Assembly: GCF_013343235.1 (NCBI RefSeq)
Contig: NZ_CP040094.1
Span: forward strand, 6,257,001-6,321,000
Direction: 5' to 3'
DNA length: 64,000 nucleotides
Source: Nostoc sp. TCL240-02
GTDB taxonomy: Bacteria; Cyanobacteriota; Cyanobacteriia; Cyanobacteriales; Nostocaceae
Part shown: positions 25,688 to 34,958 of the stretch, piece after piece
Layout: each line of letters starts with the position of its first letter
Numbering within the stretch: the first letter of the stretch is position 1
The notes under the pieces: generated by a model
What the model saw: only the letters and a program-made list of their open reading frames with translations
Database searches by the model: none
What the model was told of the DNA's origin: nothing
Translations under genes and position numbers: made by a program

Positions 25688-26494
25688 TTAAACAATCTTT
25701 GTCCACAACAACCTTCGTAGACGGGCGAAGATGCTGTCTTGGGATGAGTCGATCTCCAGAAATTCGACACTTTCTCCTTCTAATCTACGAGCAATGTTCT
25801 CAAAGGCTGTGGCGGCTAAAGAGGGATTTTCAGCTAACACTAAGGGTTCGCCGCGATTGGTAGATACAATAACACGCTCGTCGTCAGGGATTACCCCGAT
25901 CAGGGGAATGGCGAGAAGTTCCTGAACATCTTGCACTGACATCATATCATTTGCCTGCACCATTGCGGGTCTGATGCGGTTAATTATTAAATGAACACGC
26001 TTGATACCTTGTGCTTCAAGTAACCCCACTACTCGGTCGGCATCACGAACTGAGGAAATTTCTGGTGTGCTGACAACTAGCGCTTCTTTGGCCGGGCCGA
26101 TCGCATTTTTAAACCCATTTTCAATACCGGCGGGGCTATCGATGATTACGTACTGATACTTTTGCGCTAGGGCATTGACCAGTAACTTCATCTGTTCCGG
26201 TGTGACTGCATCTTTGGAGCGATTTTGGGCTGCCGGTAGGAGTACAAGATTGGGTTGGCGTTTATCTTTCACCAAGGCTTGTTCTAAGCGACACTCTCTG
26301 GCCAAGACTTCCACCGCAGTATAGACAATGCGGTTCTCCAGCCCTAGCAGTAAATCCAAATTTCTCAGACCAAAATCCGCATCAACCAAGGCAACTTGAC
26401 GACCTATTTTGGCTAAAGCCATGCCCAGATTTGCTGAAACTGTGGTTTTACCCACTCCTCCTTTACCGGAGGTAATCACTATAATGCGAGTCAT
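25688..26494 (-). CDS. minD: MinD, septum-site determining ATPase
   Basis: A 268-residue ParA/MinD-type ATPase with the deviant Walker A GKGGVGKTT (residues 10-18), DADFGLRNLDLLLG and IIDSPAGIENG as Walker B region. The C-terminal amphipathic membrane helix is seen as SIFARLRRLLWTKIV. The length is normal. minC lies 285 nt upstream and minE 36 nt downstream on the same strand, so minDE are surely co-transcribed and minC possibly so. Confidence 0.97.
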   Translation of the reverse strand: MTRIIVITSGKGGVGKTTVSANLGMALAKIGRQVALVDADFGLRNLDLLLGLENRIVYTAVEVLARECRLEQALVKDKRQPNLVLLPAAQNRSKDAVTPEQMKLLVNALAQKYQYVIIDSPAGIENGFKNAIGPAKEALVVSTPEISSVRDADRVVGLLEAQGIKRVHLIINRIRPAMVQANDMMSVQDVQELLAIPLIGVIPDDERVIVSTNRGEPLVLAENPSLAATAFENIARRLEGESVEFLEIDSSQDSIFARLRRLLWTKIV

Positions 26495-26779
26495 GATAGA
26501 AATGCGGTCAATGAGGGTTCAAGAAATATAAAACCGTAAATTGCAGTATAAAGTATGAAGTATCGTATCAAGTATGAAGAAATATCTGGTCTCCCTGATT
26601 CGGGCGAGGATGAATATTTTTTTATTGCGATGTCTTATGACAAGCCGATCCGCGTCTTTGCTCAGTCGTGTTAAATACACTTTGCTAGGGGAAAGGCATT
26701 AGAGTAGTGTATTCCATCTACATGAAAACCGCTATATTTCATCCTTCATATTCTTCATCTTTTAAGTAAATATTCAGGG

Positions 26780-27868
26780 CTACTGATTGCTCTTAGTAAA
26801 TTGGTTTCTAGAAAAATCACTAGCCCTAGTGATGCGAATCCCTTGGGGCATAATATGTGCCACTTCTGGAGAAAATTGTGTCGGTAATTTTTCTGGTGCC
26901 CTAGCTACAGCATCTGCGATCCGCAATTGGGTAGGTTCCATTTGCAAAGCCATTATCAGACACTCACGATTGCCTCCGGCCCCAGCATGAGCAATTCCAC
27001 GTAAACGACCCCAGATGATAATATCTCCATCTGCAATTACAATACCACCTGGGTTTACATCTCCCAAGATAATTACTGTACCTGGATGACGAATTTCTAC
27101 TCCAGAGCGGACTGTTGTTTCTAGATAGAGGGCATCTGCCTGGGGTGTAGCTGTAGCTTCTGACCCTGTACTCAGGGAAGTTACAGGCTGCAATTGTTCT
27201 ACAGAATACCCAGATGTGACGGCTGCGATCGCAGTTTGTCGGCGACTCGTTGAGACAGAAATTAGCCGCAGTTGGACTTCACTTAAAGCCTCGGCGAGTT
27301 CTTGGAGTTGCCTGGCATCTACGAGGCGGTCTTGTGCCATGAGATGTACAGGTGTATTAGCTATCCGGAAGCGATCGCCTGCATTCAAACGTTGCCTGAT
27401 TTGTTGCCAAATATCAGACCAACTGAGTTCTGAGGCAGATACTTGAGATTCCGGGGGCAAAATTAATAACAGTCGTCCCTCCTTACTTCTTAACTGGACT
27501 TGAGTATTATCATTTACGCGATACGCTGATATTGCTGACTCATTGGGATTTGAATCAGTCAAGATAAAATCTGATGCGACATCAGGATTAGACTCTAAGT
27601 CTGGGTTAGCAGGATTAGACTCTAAGTCTGGGTTAGCAGGATTTGGCTCTACATCTGGGTTAGCAGAATTTGGCTCTAGATCCCCAAGGATAGTATTTGA
27701 TTTTAAATAAAGGAGGACGGATCTTAACTCCGCATCAGGGGGGATAGAATCTGACTCTACATCAGAAACAGTAGGATTTACCTCTACCTCCGAAAGGATA
27801 GAGTTTAATTCTGCATTAGGAAGTGCAGAATTTGACTTTAGATTGGGAATTGCAGAATCAGAAGTCAT
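26780..27868 (-). CDS. minC: MinC, septum-site inhibitor with repeat-rich N-terminal extension
   Basis: A 362-residue MinC, far longer than E. coli MinC (231). From about residue 112 it has a normal MinC: an N-domain (LSWSDIWQQIRQRLNAGD) and the C-terminal beta-helix with TVIILGDVNPGGIVIADGDI and GAGGNRECLIMALQ. Residues 1-105 are an extension built of degenerate 9-10-residue units rich in Asn, Pro, Asp and Glu, including near-perfect copies of ESNPANPDL. MinC blocks FtsZ polymerisation with MinD. The extension might be a flexible tether. Confidence 0.92.
   Translation of the reverse strand: MTSDSAIPNLKSNSALPNAELNSILSEVEVNPTVSDVESDSIPPDAELRSVLLYLKSNTILGDLEPNSANPDVEPNPANPDLESNPANPDLESNPDVASDFILTDSNPNESAISAYRVNDNTQVQLRSKEGRLLLILPPESQVSASELSWSDIWQQIRQRLNAGDRFRIANTPVHLMAQDRLVDARQLQELAEALSEVQLRLISVSTSRRQTAIAAVTSGYSVEQLQPVTSLSTGSEATATPQADALYLETTVRSGVEIRHPGTVIILGDVNPGGIVIADGDIIIWGRLRGIAHAGAGGNRECLIMALQMEPTQLRIADAVARAPEKLPTQFSPEVAHIMPQGIRITRASDFSRNQFTKSNQ
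27585..27692. repeat. 27-nt tandem repeat in minC
   Basis: Four consecutive 27-nt units: 27585-27611 and 27612-27638 are identical, 27639-27665 differs at a few positions and 27666-27692 is degenerate. The unit length keeps frame (9 residues). It encodes part of the MinC N-terminal extension. Confidence 0.9.
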
Positions 27869-28141
27869 GCAGTACTAGCCAAAAGACAAGGGACACTCCG
27901 AATCATTACCAATATTAGATCAGTTGGAAAATCTAACAACATGATCAGATCAGAAAGTGCGGAGCATAGATTACTACCTTTCCGCCATGAGATTACTTGT
28001 ATCTTCACTTTGCGTTTCTTGCGATACCCTGCGGGTACTCCCTTAGAGAACTCGTAGAGTAGCCGAGGCGCATCTACGTAAAAAAATTATCTTCTAGCAG
28101 AAAGGGAGTAGTTCGGAATTATCATCATCTTCACTCAACAC

Positions 28142-29464
28142 TCAAGATTGTTTAGTCAACCTCTGATAAATTGTCCCCAAGGCATCAGCATCACCAACGT
28201 TACCTGGAAACAGTACCACAGGCAAATCAGGAAACTGAGGATGATCGGATGGGGTTAACACCATTGAACAACCAGCTAAAATTTGACCGAGTAAGCGGGC
28301 TGAAGTTAAGGTTAGTCCAATACTCAAGACATCGTTTGAGGTAATGCCACCCTTGCTGATTAAGAATCCTATATCGGATGGTAAACCCCGCACAATATCC
28401 ATCAATAAACTTGAAACTTTTGCCCCAAACTCCAATCGGGTGTTGACATCTTTAAAACTCAGTTCCTGACGGCTAGTATAAACTACTGGTGTTTTACCAT
28501 CTTCGTGTGCCGCCTGTGTCCTTTCTTTGATTTCAGTTAGCAGAACCGCAGATTGATTTGCATCATCAAGTAATCGCGCGACATTTACTTCAATTCCCAC
28601 TGTTCCCTCTATTTGCAATAGAGCTTCTAACTGCTGAGTAGTCTTTTTCACATGGGAACCAACAATTACCGCACCTGGTTTGCCTTGAAGCACGTACTGC
28701 GCCATGTTTTCAGCTGCAATGGGTTGGGGCGGTAAAGCGGCTAAAGCCGTTAAAATACTTGCGCCACTACGAAACAGAAAGCGTTTCCCTTGACTTGCAG
28801 CTGCTAATATATCCACTGCAAAGCGGTTGAGATCAGCTTGAGTTTCACCATCTACAACAGCGCACTGATTACCACTCAGTTGTAACAAGCGTTCCAAACT
28901 ACCAGCGCGAATATCAGCTAGGAGAAACCTTTCTACAGCTTCAGCACTAATTCGTCCTTGAGTCTTTTCTTCTACGTACTTGGGTAAGTAACTGTGATGG
29001 TAGCTGAAGACTGAATCACGGGCAAATTCGGTTTCATGGACTGGAGTGGGTACACCGCCAATCATCAAGTAATGCACGCTGTCGCGGGTGATACGCCCAC
29101 CTTCAAAAAATGCTGGGACAAGAAAATGAGCATCAAAGGGGCCGAGTTCTTGTGCGATCGCATCAGTTTCGATGGGATAATGCCCCCGCAAAGTAGAATC
29201 AGAACGGCTGACAATCAAAAAATCGTCAATTCCTTCAGCATTCAAAGCGATTTTCAGGTTTTGGCAAACTTCTTTAGTGACAGATGTAGCTGACTCTGGC
29301 GTTAGCGATCTAGTGTTAGTCAGTACAAAGAAAATCGGCGAATCGTCCTGTAACCCACTGCGTAAAGTGTCCACATCCCAGTGCATTAGCAGCAAGCAGC
29401 TGTGGACTGTTTGAGAACCCGTAGGGTCATCATCCAGGACAATTATTTTTGGTTTGTTGCTCAT
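28142..29464 (-). CDS. Four-carbon acid sugar kinase family (DUF1537/OtnK-like)
   Basis: A 440-residue kinase-like protein. The N-terminal domain opens KPKIIVLDDDPTGSQTVHSC, the family signature with the catalytic acidic residues, and includes FLIVSRSDSTLRGHYP. The C-terminal nucleotide-binding domain has GFLISKGGITSNDVLSIGL and FPGNVGDADALGTIYQRL. Known members phosphorylate 3-oxo-tetronate or related C4 sugar acids. The usual dehydrogenase and isomerase partners of that pathway are absent here, so the substrate may differ. The gene stands alone. Confidence 0.85.
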   Translation of the reverse strand: MSNKPKIIVLDDDPTGSQTVHSCLLLMHWDVDTLRSGLQDDSPIFFVLTNTRSLTPESATSVTKEVCQNLKIALNAEGIDDFLIVSRSDSTLRGHYPIETDAIAQELGPFDAHFLVPAFFEGGRITRDSVHYLMIGGVPTPVHETEFARDSVFSYHHSYLPKYVEEKTQGRISAEAVERFLLADIRAGSLERLLQLSGNQCAVVDGETQADLNRFAVDILAAASQGKRFLFRSGASILTALAALPPQPIAAENMAQYVLQGKPGAVIVGSHVKKTTQQLEALLQIEGTVGIEVNVARLLDDANQSAVLLTEIKERTQAAHEDGKTPVVYTSRQELSFKDVNTRLEFGAKVSSLLMDIVRGLPSDIGFLISKGGITSNDVLSIGLTLTSARLLGQILAGCSMVLTPSDHPQFPDLPVVLFPGNVGDADALGTIYQRLTKQS

Positions 29465-29499
29465 TTAAGTCAACGGGGTGATTGTTTTCTGGGAAAGTA

Positions 29500-29621
29500 T
29501 TGGGCGACTAGAAGTCGCTACTACACAGGCAAAGTCCACCTCCGTGGACTAATAAATCAAGGGTTTTCTAACCTGCGGAGGCAGGTAAAGTCTGGTGTAG
29601 CTGCGACTTCTAGTCGCCCAA
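29500..29621. mobile_element. MITE-like element with 19-bp perfect inverted ends
   Basis: Ends TTGGGCGACTAGAAGTCGC (29500-29518) and its exact complement (29603-29621) enclose 84 nt that also fold back (GTCCACCTCCGTGGAC is a hairpin). No protein is encoded. It lies between the sugar-kinase start and the stop of the next gene. It is a non-autonomous repeat of the type seen in Nostoc. Confidence 0.75.
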
Positions 29622-29638
29622 GCTTTACAAACATTCTC

Positions 29639-30301
29639 TTAGCCTTTGTGCAATTTTCTGATTTCTGCTTGCACATCGATCGCAATTTGCAATGATTGAT
29701 TTAGCAGTTGAGCATATTCGCCTGCTTGACTACTAACTTCTAAAGCTCGCAGACTGGCTAAATTATTCACAAATAACTCTTGGTTATTAGCAAGCAATTT
29801 TTTATTATCTCGCAAAATTCGTTCCGTTTTGAGAGCGCGGACTAAATCTTCTCGAATCAGTTGCAAGGCGGAAGTTACTTTATCTCGGTCATGGATACTG
29901 CTTTCTATGTTTCCTGATGCTGCTAATTGGTCATTGATATCGATGGCAGCAACTAGGTCATGATATTTATCAACTTCATCTAAAAGTATTGTCAGTCCTT
30001 CAGGACAGGTTAATTGTCGCCATAGCCATCGCCCCACTAATATCGGCATTGGCACTAAAATTAGTAAAAGAATTCCTAGTCGAATTGAAGAACCAATAGT
30101 TGGCAGAATAATAAACGCGTAAACAAAGCCCACAATGATTGGCGTTAGTGCCAGCGTCACCAGCATTTCACTGATAAAAAACCCTAATCGCTTTTTGCCA
30201 TCTCGCAAAACTGAGGGACGAAAAACGTCTTCTGGATCGAACCCAGTCAAACGTCTCAGTTCCCCCTTACTAATTTCCAAGCCTATTAAGTCCGGCTGCA
30301 C
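29639..30301 (-). CDS. Unknown two-helix membrane protein
   Basis: A 220-residue protein with two hydrophobic segments (SEMLVTLALTPIIVGFVYAF and RLGILLLILVPMPILVGRWL) followed by a long helical cytosolic region (LLDEVDKYHDLVAAIDINDQ and onward), which could form a coiled coil. I recognise no domain. It lies 41 nt downstream of a DUF29 gene on the same strand. Confidence 0.6.
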   Translation of the reverse strand: MQPDLIGLEISKGELRRLTGFDPEDVFRPSVLRDGKKRLGFFISEMLVTLALTPIIVGFVYAFIILPTIGSSIRLGILLLILVPMPILVGRWLWRQLTCPEGLTILLDEVDKYHDLVAAIDINDQLAASGNIESSIHDRDKVTSALQLIREDLVRALKTERILRDNKKLLANNQELFVNNLASLRALEVSSQAGEYAQLLNQSLQIAIDVQAEIRKLHKG

Positions 30302-30342
30302 GTCTGCATACTCCTATGGAAACCCCAAGTTGCGTATTCATT

Positions 30343-30837
30343 TTAATCGGGTTTACCGTGATGATTGTGGTTATATTCAGGAAACCAGTTTTCATCTAAG
30401 ATTTGTTCTAAAGAGCCAATGGGTATAGAAGGAAATATGTCAATGGCAAGTTGAGAGCGATCGCTTGCTTCTATTCTTGCATCTTGATAACATTTATCAA
30501 ATATTTCTAAGATGTAAGGCTTAAGACTAGGACTATCTTTGAGTTCATCCTTAATCTCTCTACGGAATGTCCTGATTTCACCTTTCCAATGCCCTTCATT
30601 TCGCTCCCGTTCCACATTCCAGTATGTGAGCTTAAGCAGATGTTCAAAAAGTCGAATTAACAAACTTTTCACCGTTCGCTTCTGGCTCCTGCCCATATCT
30701 TCCAACTCTTCAATTAAGTTATCTAAATCCACAGATGAAAACTGACTAGTGCGAAGTTGGTTGATGGTTGTCCTGAGCCAAAGGTAATAATCTTGGTCGT
30801 ATAAAGTCTGAATTATTGGTTGTATTTCGAGCGCCAT
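30343..30837 (-). CDS. DUF29 domain-containing protein
   Basis: A 164-residue single-domain DUF29 protein, a family strongly expanded in cyanobacteria with no established function. Typical segments are YDQDYYLWLRTTINQLR, DLDNLIEELEDMGRSQKRTV and WKGEIRTFRREIKDELKDSP. It precedes the two-helix membrane protein gene. No toxin-antitoxin partner is evident. Confidence 0.88.
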   Translation of the reverse strand: MALEIQPIIQTLYDQDYYLWLRTTINQLRTSQFSSVDLDNLIEELEDMGRSQKRTVKSLLIRLFEHLLKLTYWNVERERNEGHWKGEIRTFRREIKDELKDSPSLKPYILEIFDKCYQDARIEASDRSQLAIDIFPSIPIGSLEQILDENWFPEYNHNHHGKPD

Positions 30838-30965
30838 ACACTTGTTAAACTCCGATAATTTGTATTAGATACAGTGTATTTTATACACCAATTATGCTTC
30901 AGATTGTAAATATTCAGAATTGCCTCCAATTTCTCACAAAAATAAAAATACTCCCTGTTACACTA

Positions 30966-31949
30966 TCATAATAAAGAGAGTTGAGTTGTTGGTTGATTGA
31001 CTACATAAGTGACTGGTCTATTAATTTTTCTCACTGTACCTTCATTCACAGCCTTATTTAACCAATCCTGCATTTGAGATAGTCTAACATTCAAACATTC
31101 CGCCAAAGATTTTGCATCTTTTGGTTGCTGTAAATGATTCAAGATGACAGGTAAAACCGCTTGATAAATATCTTGTTAGTCAATATCCAAAACAGTCTCT
31201 TGAGGTATTTTTTCTACAGTTTGTACTGGTTCAATTGAAGAAGCCGCTTTTACTAAAAGTTCCCTTAACGAATCATTCCAAGGTTCAGCCGGAAAAGGTT
31301 TTGCACCCTGATTATGTAATTGCTGATTACCTTCTGATATCGCCCCATCCAATCGGACAAAAACTGGGATATATTGGAGTCGGGAAAGCGTTTCCACTGC
31401 ACCCGCCCAAGTACCACCTTTGCCAAAAGATGAACTGACTACCAAAGCATAATCTGCTAAAGCATAAATATATTTGTTTCGCCCCATCGCATTACCAGTA
31501 TTGAAACCAGCTTCGGGGTCATAACTAGAAACCAAAGTAAGTCTACCCTCTTTAATACTAGAGCGATACTTGCTGTTCACTGCTGTCTTAGTCAAACTAT
31601 CTGCTAGTACACCAACAGATGTGCCTCCTGCATCCAACACAGCCAGCATTGCAGCTTGGTCTAAGCCTCTTGCACCACCAGAAATTACCTGCATTCCTTG
31701 TACAGCGATATTTTGTGCAACTCTTCGTGTGTAGCTAAATATCTCGTCCCAGCCAGTGCGTTGAACAACGAGTAAACGCGATCGCTGCTGGAGTAACTCT
31801 TCAATAGCTTCCCATTGTCCAGGGCGAAAATCGCTTGTGGAGTTATCAAGCGCTTGACGCAGAAGCAATAATCCCTGTTTGCGGAGGTCTGTTGCCATAT
31901 ATACTAAGTATTTGCTTGTCATTTCTGTTGTAACATCAAAGACAAGCAA
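30966..31949 (-). pseudogene. DprA/Smf-like DNA-processing gene interrupted by an in-frame TAA
   Basis: The 5' part (31176-31949, 257 residues) is a DprA-like Rossmann protein: VISGGARGLDQAAMLAVLDA and VVSSSFGKGGTWAGAVETL are the family motifs for ssDNA/RecA-loading proteins. The frame meets TAA at 31176-31178 but stays open for 69 more codons to TGA at 30966-30968. The continuation (QDIYQAVLPVILNHLQQPKD, then LSQMQDWLNKAVNEG and INRPVTYVV) reads like the winged-helix C-terminal domain of these proteins. The stop therefore removes a real domain. The truncated product may still be made. A sequencing error is possible. Confidence 0.8.
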
Positions 31950-32173
31950 AACTTAGCTTTGTTCAGGACTCACACTACTTCTTTGTGAGGCTGCACTAAA
32001 TTTGTAGGAATCTTCAACTACACCAAGTGTATGATTGTCATATCGAAGACATTTATTATTAGTGATTTTGTAGCGATCGCCCAACAAAAAAAGGCAGACA
32101 AATCACTTGTGGTTGAAGTGAAATTACTGCCAATAATGTCCTATTCTGTCCTGTGAGCGACTAAGTATAAAAT
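31950..32173. other. Gap between gdhA and the dprA-like gene
   Basis: About 220 nt with one HIP1 octamer and no supported gene or hairpin. It should hold the promoter of the DprA-like gene and the 3' end of gdhA. Confidence 0.3.
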
Positions 32174-33463
32174 TTAAGGATAAAGACCTCTGTCAGTCAG
32201 CGCTTGGGCAACTCTACCCACCCCTAAAGTGTAAGCTGCTAATCGCAGAGAAATTTGCCGCACCTCTGACTGGTGAATCACCTTGCGGTAGGCTTGCACC
32301 ATTAAATGCTCCATTTCGCGGTTAACTCGCTCCTCATCCCAAAATACGTAAGAAAGACCCTGCACCCATTCCAAATAACTGACTACCACACCACCAGCAT
32401 TCGCCAAGATGTCTGGTAGTACTGTCACACCCCGCGCTTCTAAGGCCAAGTTAGCCTCAAGAGTAACCGGCCCGTTAGCTGCTTCTGCGACAATTTGCGC
32501 TTGCACCTGATTCACATTTTCTTCAGTGATCTGGTTTTCTAAAGCTGCTGGTATTAAGACATCGCAGGGTAAAGTCAATAAATCTGCATTGCTAATTGGT
32601 ACAGATTGCGGGAAACCTACAATACTCTTGCGATTTTCAGCAGCGTAGATTTTCAACGCGGGAATATCAAGACCAGCTTCGGAAAATATTCCTCCAGCAC
32701 TTGTTGAAACAGCGATAATTTTCGCGCCTGCTTGATGGAGTAATTCAGCTGCGGCACCACCGACATTACCAAAACCTTGAATAGCTACTCGCACTCCTAC
32801 TAAGGATTTACCTTGATCTGCTAGCGCCTCACGCACAATAATCATTGTGCCACGTCCAGTTGCCATTTCTCGCCCTAGAGAACCACCAATGGAAAGCGGT
32901 TTACCAGTCACAACGCCTGGTACAGCATTACCGACATTCACAGAGTAAGTGTCCATCATCCAAGCCATTTCACGAGCAGAAGTGCCCATGTCTGGCGCAG
33001 GAATATCTACGGAAGGCCCAATATCTTTAATTAACTCACTGATATAACGGCGGCTAATTCGCTCTAATTCGCCAACACTGTAACGTTTTGGATCTATAGG
33101 AATGCCACCCTTACCACCACCATAAGGAATACCTAACAATGCACATTTCCAGGTCATCAGCATTGCCAAAGCCGATACTTCGCGCAATGTCACTGCCGGA
33201 TGATAACGAATTCCGCCCTTGTAGGGGCCTAAGACATCGCAGTGCTGTACCCGGTGTCCAGCAAGAACCTGTATTTCCCCGTCATCTAGTTTCACGGGAA
33301 TGGAAACTGTGACAACCTTACGCGGGTGGCTGAGGATTTCCAGCACACCTTGATTTAAATTTAATTCTTTAGCTGCCGCTTCTAAGTAGCTACAGGCTTG
33401 GTCAAATGGGCATATATGCGCTGGAGAAGCAGGTTCTAGCGGTAGTAGTGATTTTGAAATCAT
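32174..33463 (-). CDS. gdhA: Glu/Leu/Phe/Val dehydrogenase (glutamate dehydrogenase)
   Basis: A 429-residue amino-acid dehydrogenase. The substrate pocket and catalytic lysine lie in GIPYGGGKGGIPIDPK, the catalytic Asp region in VDIPAPDMGTSAREMAWMMD, and the NAD(P) Rossmann motif in VAIQGFGNVGGAAAELL. The length fits hexameric glutamate dehydrogenase, which links 2-oxoglutarate and ammonium to glutamate. Leucine or valine specificity is less likely but not excluded. A good ribosome site (TTAGGAGAAAA) lies just upstream. Confidence 0.88.
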   Translation of the reverse strand: MISKSLLPLEPASPAHICPFDQACSYLEAAAKELNLNQGVLEILSHPRKVVTVSIPVKLDDGEIQVLAGHRVQHCDVLGPYKGGIRYHPAVTLREVSALAMLMTWKCALLGIPYGGGKGGIPIDPKRYSVGELERISRRYISELIKDIGPSVDIPAPDMGTSAREMAWMMDTYSVNVGNAVPGVVTGKPLSIGGSLGREMATGRGTMIIVREALADQGKSLVGVRVAIQGFGNVGGAAAELLHQAGAKIIAVSTSAGGIFSEAGLDIPALKIYAAENRKSIVGFPQSVPISNADLLTLPCDVLIPAALENQITEENVNQVQAQIVAEAANGPVTLEANLALEARGVTVLPDILANAGGVVVSYLEWVQGLSYVFWDEERVNREMEHLMVQAYRKVIHQSEVRQISLRLAAYTLGVGRVAQALTDRGLYP

Positions 33464-33601
33464 AAAATTTTCTCCTAATCACGGTATCTTTACGAACCGG
33501 ATATCATTCTGTAACTAGCTTATCCTTTTTTTGAGAAAAATAGGAATTTTGTAGTTTTTGTTACAGTTTTATATTTTATATTATGCTGTGTGTACAAAGT
33601 A

Positions 33602-34753
33602 CTATGGGGACTTAGCTAACGCGATCGCTACATTCTGTCCACCAAAACCAAAACTCAAACATAAAACCTGCCTAATTTTACTTAGACGTGCTGCTGTAAC
33701 GATTTCTAAATCAAATTCTGGCTGCTGCAACCCGACACAAGGTGGTAATATTTGATGCTTTAATGCCGTGAGAGAGAAAGCTACGCCTAATGCTCCCGAA
33801 GCTCCTAATGTATGACCAGTGCTTCCTTTGGTGGAACTAACTGCCACACCTTGGGAAAACATACGCTGGATTACGATACTCTCCATCTGGTCATTTAGCT
33901 GGGTAGCTGTGCCATGAGCATGAATGTAATCGATATCGCTTGGTGATAGACAACTACGTTCTAAACATTGTTTGATAGCTGCGATCGCACTTTTCCCTTC
34001 GGGTTCCGGTGAATTACTATAATATGCGTCGTTAGTTAAGCCGAAACCGAGAATTTCACCATACACTTTTGCTTCTCGCTGTTTTGCCAACTCTGCGGAT
34101 TCCAAGACAAACACAGCTGCGCCTTCGCCTAAAACTAAGCCTTCTCGCTGTAAATCAAAAGGATAAGCCCCAGTTTTTGCCAAAGCACCCATCTGCTGAA
34201 ACCCAGCTAAAGTTAAGGGTGTAATTGGTGCTTCCACTGCGCCTGCGATCGCTCGTTGACATTGCCCAGTTTGTATAAGTAATGCTGCTTGGGCGATAGA
34301 CCAAATTCCAGTTGCACAAGCTGCCATCGGTGCTAAAACTATTCCTGTTGCACCGATTTGCCTTGCAGCTGCGATCGCATTGATATGAGGTAATATGTCT
34401 AACCAATTTCCAAAATCAGAAACGGGAAAATTTTCTCCGTCTTTAGACATTTGTCGCGCTAATCTCTCCCAAGATGATTGGTAAGAGCGACTCGATCCAA
34501 TGACTACAGCACAATCAGCTAAGGGTGGAACTAACCCAGCGTCTTGCAAAGCACAAGTAACAACCATTTTAGTTAACATTGCTAACTCAGATGGTTGTTG
34601 AGCAATTAAACCTAGAGGAAGTGGTTTTATTTCTGGAAATGGCTGATGTAACCTAATTCCAGATTTACCTGCTATCAGATTTTTCCAACTATCCTCTAAG
34701 CTTGCACCCAAGGCGGAAACAAGACCAATACCAGTAACAACAACTTTTACCAA
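33602..34753 (-). CDS. Beta-ketoacyl-ACP synthase (FabF-like, short)
   Basis: A 383-residue thiolase-fold ketosynthase with a complete catalytic set: Cys146 in APMAACATGI, His280 in HAHGTATQLND, Lys309 and His314 in STKGSTGHTLGASG. It is shorter than FabF (about 410) and lacks neighbouring fatty-acid or polyketide genes, so it is probably an accessory ketosynthase rather than the main FabF. The product chain is unknown. Confidence 0.85.
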   Translation of the reverse strand: MVKVVVTGIGLVSALGASLEDSWKNLIAGKSGIRLHQPFPEIKPLPLGLIAQQPSELAMLTKMVVTCALQDAGLVPPLADCAVVIGSSRSYQSSWERLARQMSKDGENFPVSDFGNWLDILPHINAIAAARQIGATGIVLAPMAACATGIWSIAQAALLIQTGQCQRAIAGAVEAPITPLTLAGFQQMGALAKTGAYPFDLQREGLVLGEGAAVFVLESAELAKQREAKVYGEILGFGLTNDAYYSNSPEPEGKSAIAAIKQCLERSCLSPSDIDYIHAHGTATQLNDQMESIVIQRMFSQGVAVSSTKGSTGHTLGASGALGVAFSLTALKHQILPPCVGLQQPEFDLEIVTAARLSKIRQVLCLSFGFGGQNVAIALAKSP

Positions 34754-34923
34754 TTTAGGAGTTATTCTGACTTTTCATGGTGTCTGAAAAACTTCACTTA
34801 TATTTCTCTCTCCTAAAAGAGAGAGACTTTGAATTTTCCCGCTTCCCGCGTCGAGAAGGGGGTTAGGGGGTTAGGTTTTCGTAGGCATTTCCACATAGTC
34901 TGAATTGTCAGATTAGTTATTTT

Positions 34924-34955
34924 CTCCCTGCTCCCCTGCCTCCCCTGCTCTCTTC
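34924..34955. repeat. G-rich dispersed repeat tract
   Basis: CTCCCTGCTCCCCTGCC-type units, the same family as 16609-16652, 59187-59220 and the in-frame copy in modBC. It lies between the ketosynthase start and the cyclophilin stop. Confidence 0.7.
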
Positions 34956-34958
34956 CTT

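Noticed and set aside
27585..27692. Regular repeats that could suggest a CRISPR array
   Set aside because: The 27-nt units are directly adjacent with no spacers, stay in frame and encode part of MinC.
30966..31175. Separate small gene downstream of the DprA-like gene
   Set aside because: There is no start codon or ribosome site at its beginning and it is in the same frame as the upstream gene, so it is better read as that gene's tail.
33602..34753. Ketosynthase as part of a polyketide or heterocyst glycolipid cluster
   Set aside because: No acyltransferase, ACP, ketoreductase or other PKS gene is adjacent.
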